DNA of 7,044 nt from JAKLDO01 sp035354435 (GTDB taxonomy: Bacteria > UBP6 > UBA1177): contig DAOQAY010000148.1 of the NCBI GenBank assembly GCA_035354435.1, forward strand, positions 1-7,044. The letters run 5' to 3'. How positions within the stretch are numbered: position 1 is the first letter of the stretch; each line of letters begins with the position of its first letter. Below, piece after piece: positions 6,114 to 7,044 of this stretch. Under the pieces are notes generated by a model that saw nothing but the letters and a program-made list of their open reading frames with translations, was not told the origin of the DNA and did no database searches. The position numbers were made by a program, and so were the translations under genes.

Positions 6114-6722
6114 ATGAAAAAGATTTCGTTGATCACAGTTGTTATCCTTACACTCGTTCTTGCTGTTGCATGCTCTATGGTTAAGTACAAAAAAGGCGAT
6201 AACACCAAGAATTACCTTAACGGCGTGAAAAAAATCGCTGTACAGTTCGACTATTCAAAAGCAAAAGTCGGCAAATTTGCAACCGAAGCTGAGTATGTAG
6301 ACAACAAAGTGACAGAGCTCAACAAAAAAGAAGCCGGCAAGGGCGACACTTGGAAAGGAAAATGGGACACACAGAAAGAAGCCGTTTTCGCACCTAAATT
6401 CGAATCACTTATCAATGAGTATGCCAAAGAAAAAGGTCTTGAGATCGGAACAAAAGTAACAGACGCTGAACTTACAATGATTCTTACAATCACCAAACTT
6501 GAGCCGGGCTGGAACATCGGTATTTCAAGACAGGATGCATTCGTAAGTTTCCAGATCGACATTTATAAGACAGCTGACATGAACAACCCGGTTGCATCAT
6601 ATGAAATGAACAATGTGCCCGGCGGATCATTCGGCGGATTTGACTTTGACGCATCATCCAGACTTGGCGAATCATTCGCAAAAGCAGGAAAAGAGCTCGG
6701 AGCTTTCTTCGCAGCTAAATAG
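6114..6722 (+). CDS. conserved outer-membrane-type lipoprotein
   Basis: A 202-residue protein with a type II signal peptide: MKK, a hydrophobic stretch at 4-19, and lipobox AVA before Cys20. Ser follows the Cys, which by the E. coli sorting rule favours the outer membrane. The mature part begins with a short charged linker, then a strand (KKIAVQFDYS), a block around KVGKFATEAEY (51-61), GDTWKGKW (77-84), a strand-rich region AELTMILTITKLEPGWNIGI (118-137), and a C-terminal GGFDFD...RLGESFAKAGKELGAF (174-198). From memory this pattern resembles uncharacterised lipoproteins common in Bacteroidota and relatives, function unknown; I cannot confirm by search. Codon use favours C-ending codons (Asn AAC 8 to AAT 3, Phe TTC 9 to TTT 3), unlike the more mixed usage in the ABC-F gene before it. 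This suggests high expression. It has its own promoter candidate and strong ribosome-binding site, so it is probably monocistronic. The stop is TAG. Confidence 0.85.
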   Translation: MKKISLITVVILTLVLAVACSMVKYKKGDNTKNYLNGVKKIAVQFDYSKAKVGKFATEAEYVDNKVTELNKKEAGKGDTWKGKWDTQKEAVFAPKFESLINEYAKEKGLEIGTKVTDAELTMILTITKLEPGWNIGISRQDAFVSFQIDIYKTADMNNPVASYEMNNVPGGSFGGFDFDASSRLGESFAKAGKELGAFFAAK

Positions 6723-6906
6723 TCGGCAATCCCTGAACAATCTCTAAAATTCCAAACGATCGAATCTGTGAATGATTGATCTCTACGGCTTCGATAATCA
6801 TTTAAAACAAGTTCAATTAGAGCCGATTTCAAAACTATTTATGAAGTTCAGTGACTGAATAATCAGTTAAAATCATTAAGAAAAAGTCGCAATACCGCTG
6901 ACAATT
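6723..6906 (+). other. intergenic region with dyads
   Basis: No gene is supported here. It contains an inverted repeat AATGATT (6771-6777) / AATCATT (6796-6802), able to form an AT-rich hairpin with an 18-base loop, which is too weak to call a terminator. A 13-base dyad lies at 6847-6859. No good promoter stands out for the gene to the right. Confidence 0.5.
6847..6859. promoter_or_regulatory. operator-like dyad TTCAGTGACTGAA
   Basis: Perfect palindrome of two 6-base arms (TTCAGT and ACTGAA) around a central G. The one-base centre disfavours an RNA hairpin and favours a protein-binding site. It lies 47 bases before the ATG of the right-edge gene. The function is unknown. Confidence 0.3.
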
Positions 6907-7044
6907 ATGAGCAGCGGCAGAGCGACATATCTTTATGAGCTTATGGATGCGGGATACGACATGCCTGAAATCAGGACCGCATCAAGAGATTTCTCCGAAC
7001 TGAAAGACAACTACGGAATAGAAAAAAGCCGGTTCAGAGGGTAT
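6907..7044 (+). CDS. partial gene, possibly PurN-like formyltransferase
   Basis: Open to the window end: 46 codons from the ATG at 6907, while the same frame is open back to 6880 just after a TAA at 6877-6879. The extended frame reads VAIPLTIMSSGRATYLYELM, then DAGY, and later SELKDNYGIEKSRFRGY. This resembles the start of phosphoribosylglycinamide formyltransferase and related enzymes: a first beta strand, an SGxGSNL-like loop plus helix, then a strand and a YGLERA-like segment. Those enzymes transfer a formyl group from 10-formyl-tetrahydrofolate, in PurN to GAR in purine synthesis. If that match is right, the ATG at 6907 sits inside the first strand-loop unit, so the true start would be upstream, yet no ATG, GTG or TTG lies in frame there and no ribosome-binding site is visible. 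The gene may start at a rare codon, carry a sequencing error near the A-run at 6881-6885, or really start at 6907. Confidence 0.5.
   Translation, partial: MSSGRATYLYELMDAGYDMPEIRTASRDFSELKDNYGIEKSRFRGY

Noticed and set aside
6771..6802. Intrinsic terminator after the lipoprotein gene
   Set aside because: The stem is seven AT-rich pairs with an 18-base loop and no T-run follows, so termination is not supported.
6563..6832. 89-codon minus-strand frame overlapping the end of the lipoprotein gene
   Set aside because: Mostly antisense to the lipoprotein C-terminus, with no ribosome-binding site and no recognisable motif.

Overview
The window looks like an assembled (probably metagenomic or draft) scaffold from an AT-rich bacterium. 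A run of exactly 100 Ns flanked by two identical 55-base ends shows that it is a scaffold join. All three stop codons are used, consistent with the standard bacterial code. A lipoprotein with a lipobox and a second protein with a secretion signal fit a diderm (Gram-negative-type) cell. The phylum cannot be fixed from the sequence alone.

Layout. The left half (about 1-3972) is on the minus strand. In transcription order it holds a secreted, almost entirely coiled-coil protein (3972 to 2402, broken by the N gap), a two-gene type II toxin-antitoxin operon (ribbon-helix-helix antitoxin, then RelE/ParE-type toxin, 2320 to 1821), and a YbiT/YkpA-type ABC-F ATPase (1723 to 131). The right half is on the plus strand: a second ABC-F ATPase of the YheS/YdiF/Uup type (4092-6008), a small lipoprotein (6114-6722), a 184-base intergenic stretch with dyads, and the 5' part of a gene running off the end that resembles a PurN-type formyltransferase. 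The coiled-coil and YheS-like genes diverge from a short region (3973-4091) with overlapping back-to-back promoter candidates.

How they fit together. The two ABC-F proteins are soluble ribosome-associated ATPases expected to resolve stalled or structured translation states. They belong to different subfamilies and are not a recent duplication. The toxin-antitoxin pair is autonomous, with its own near-consensus promoter and a likely operator. The coiled-coil protein and the lipoprotein are envelope proteins of unknown role. I see no evidence that these genes form one pathway.

Most notable points: (1) the N gap is probably an unmerged 55-base contig overlap, and collapsing it restores a continuous 471-residue coiled-coil protein; (2) that protein has only two cysteines, one just after the signal peptide and one at the penultimate residue, and a single proline in an uncharged island; (3) the second ATPase site of the YbiT-like protein is degenerate in Walker A and has Gln in place of the H-switch His; (4) a tetranucleotide TGNN array and a dyad overlie the toxin-antitoxin promoter; (5) a 9-codon ORF ends over the ribosome-binding site of the YheS-like gene; (6) the gene at the right edge has no convincing start.
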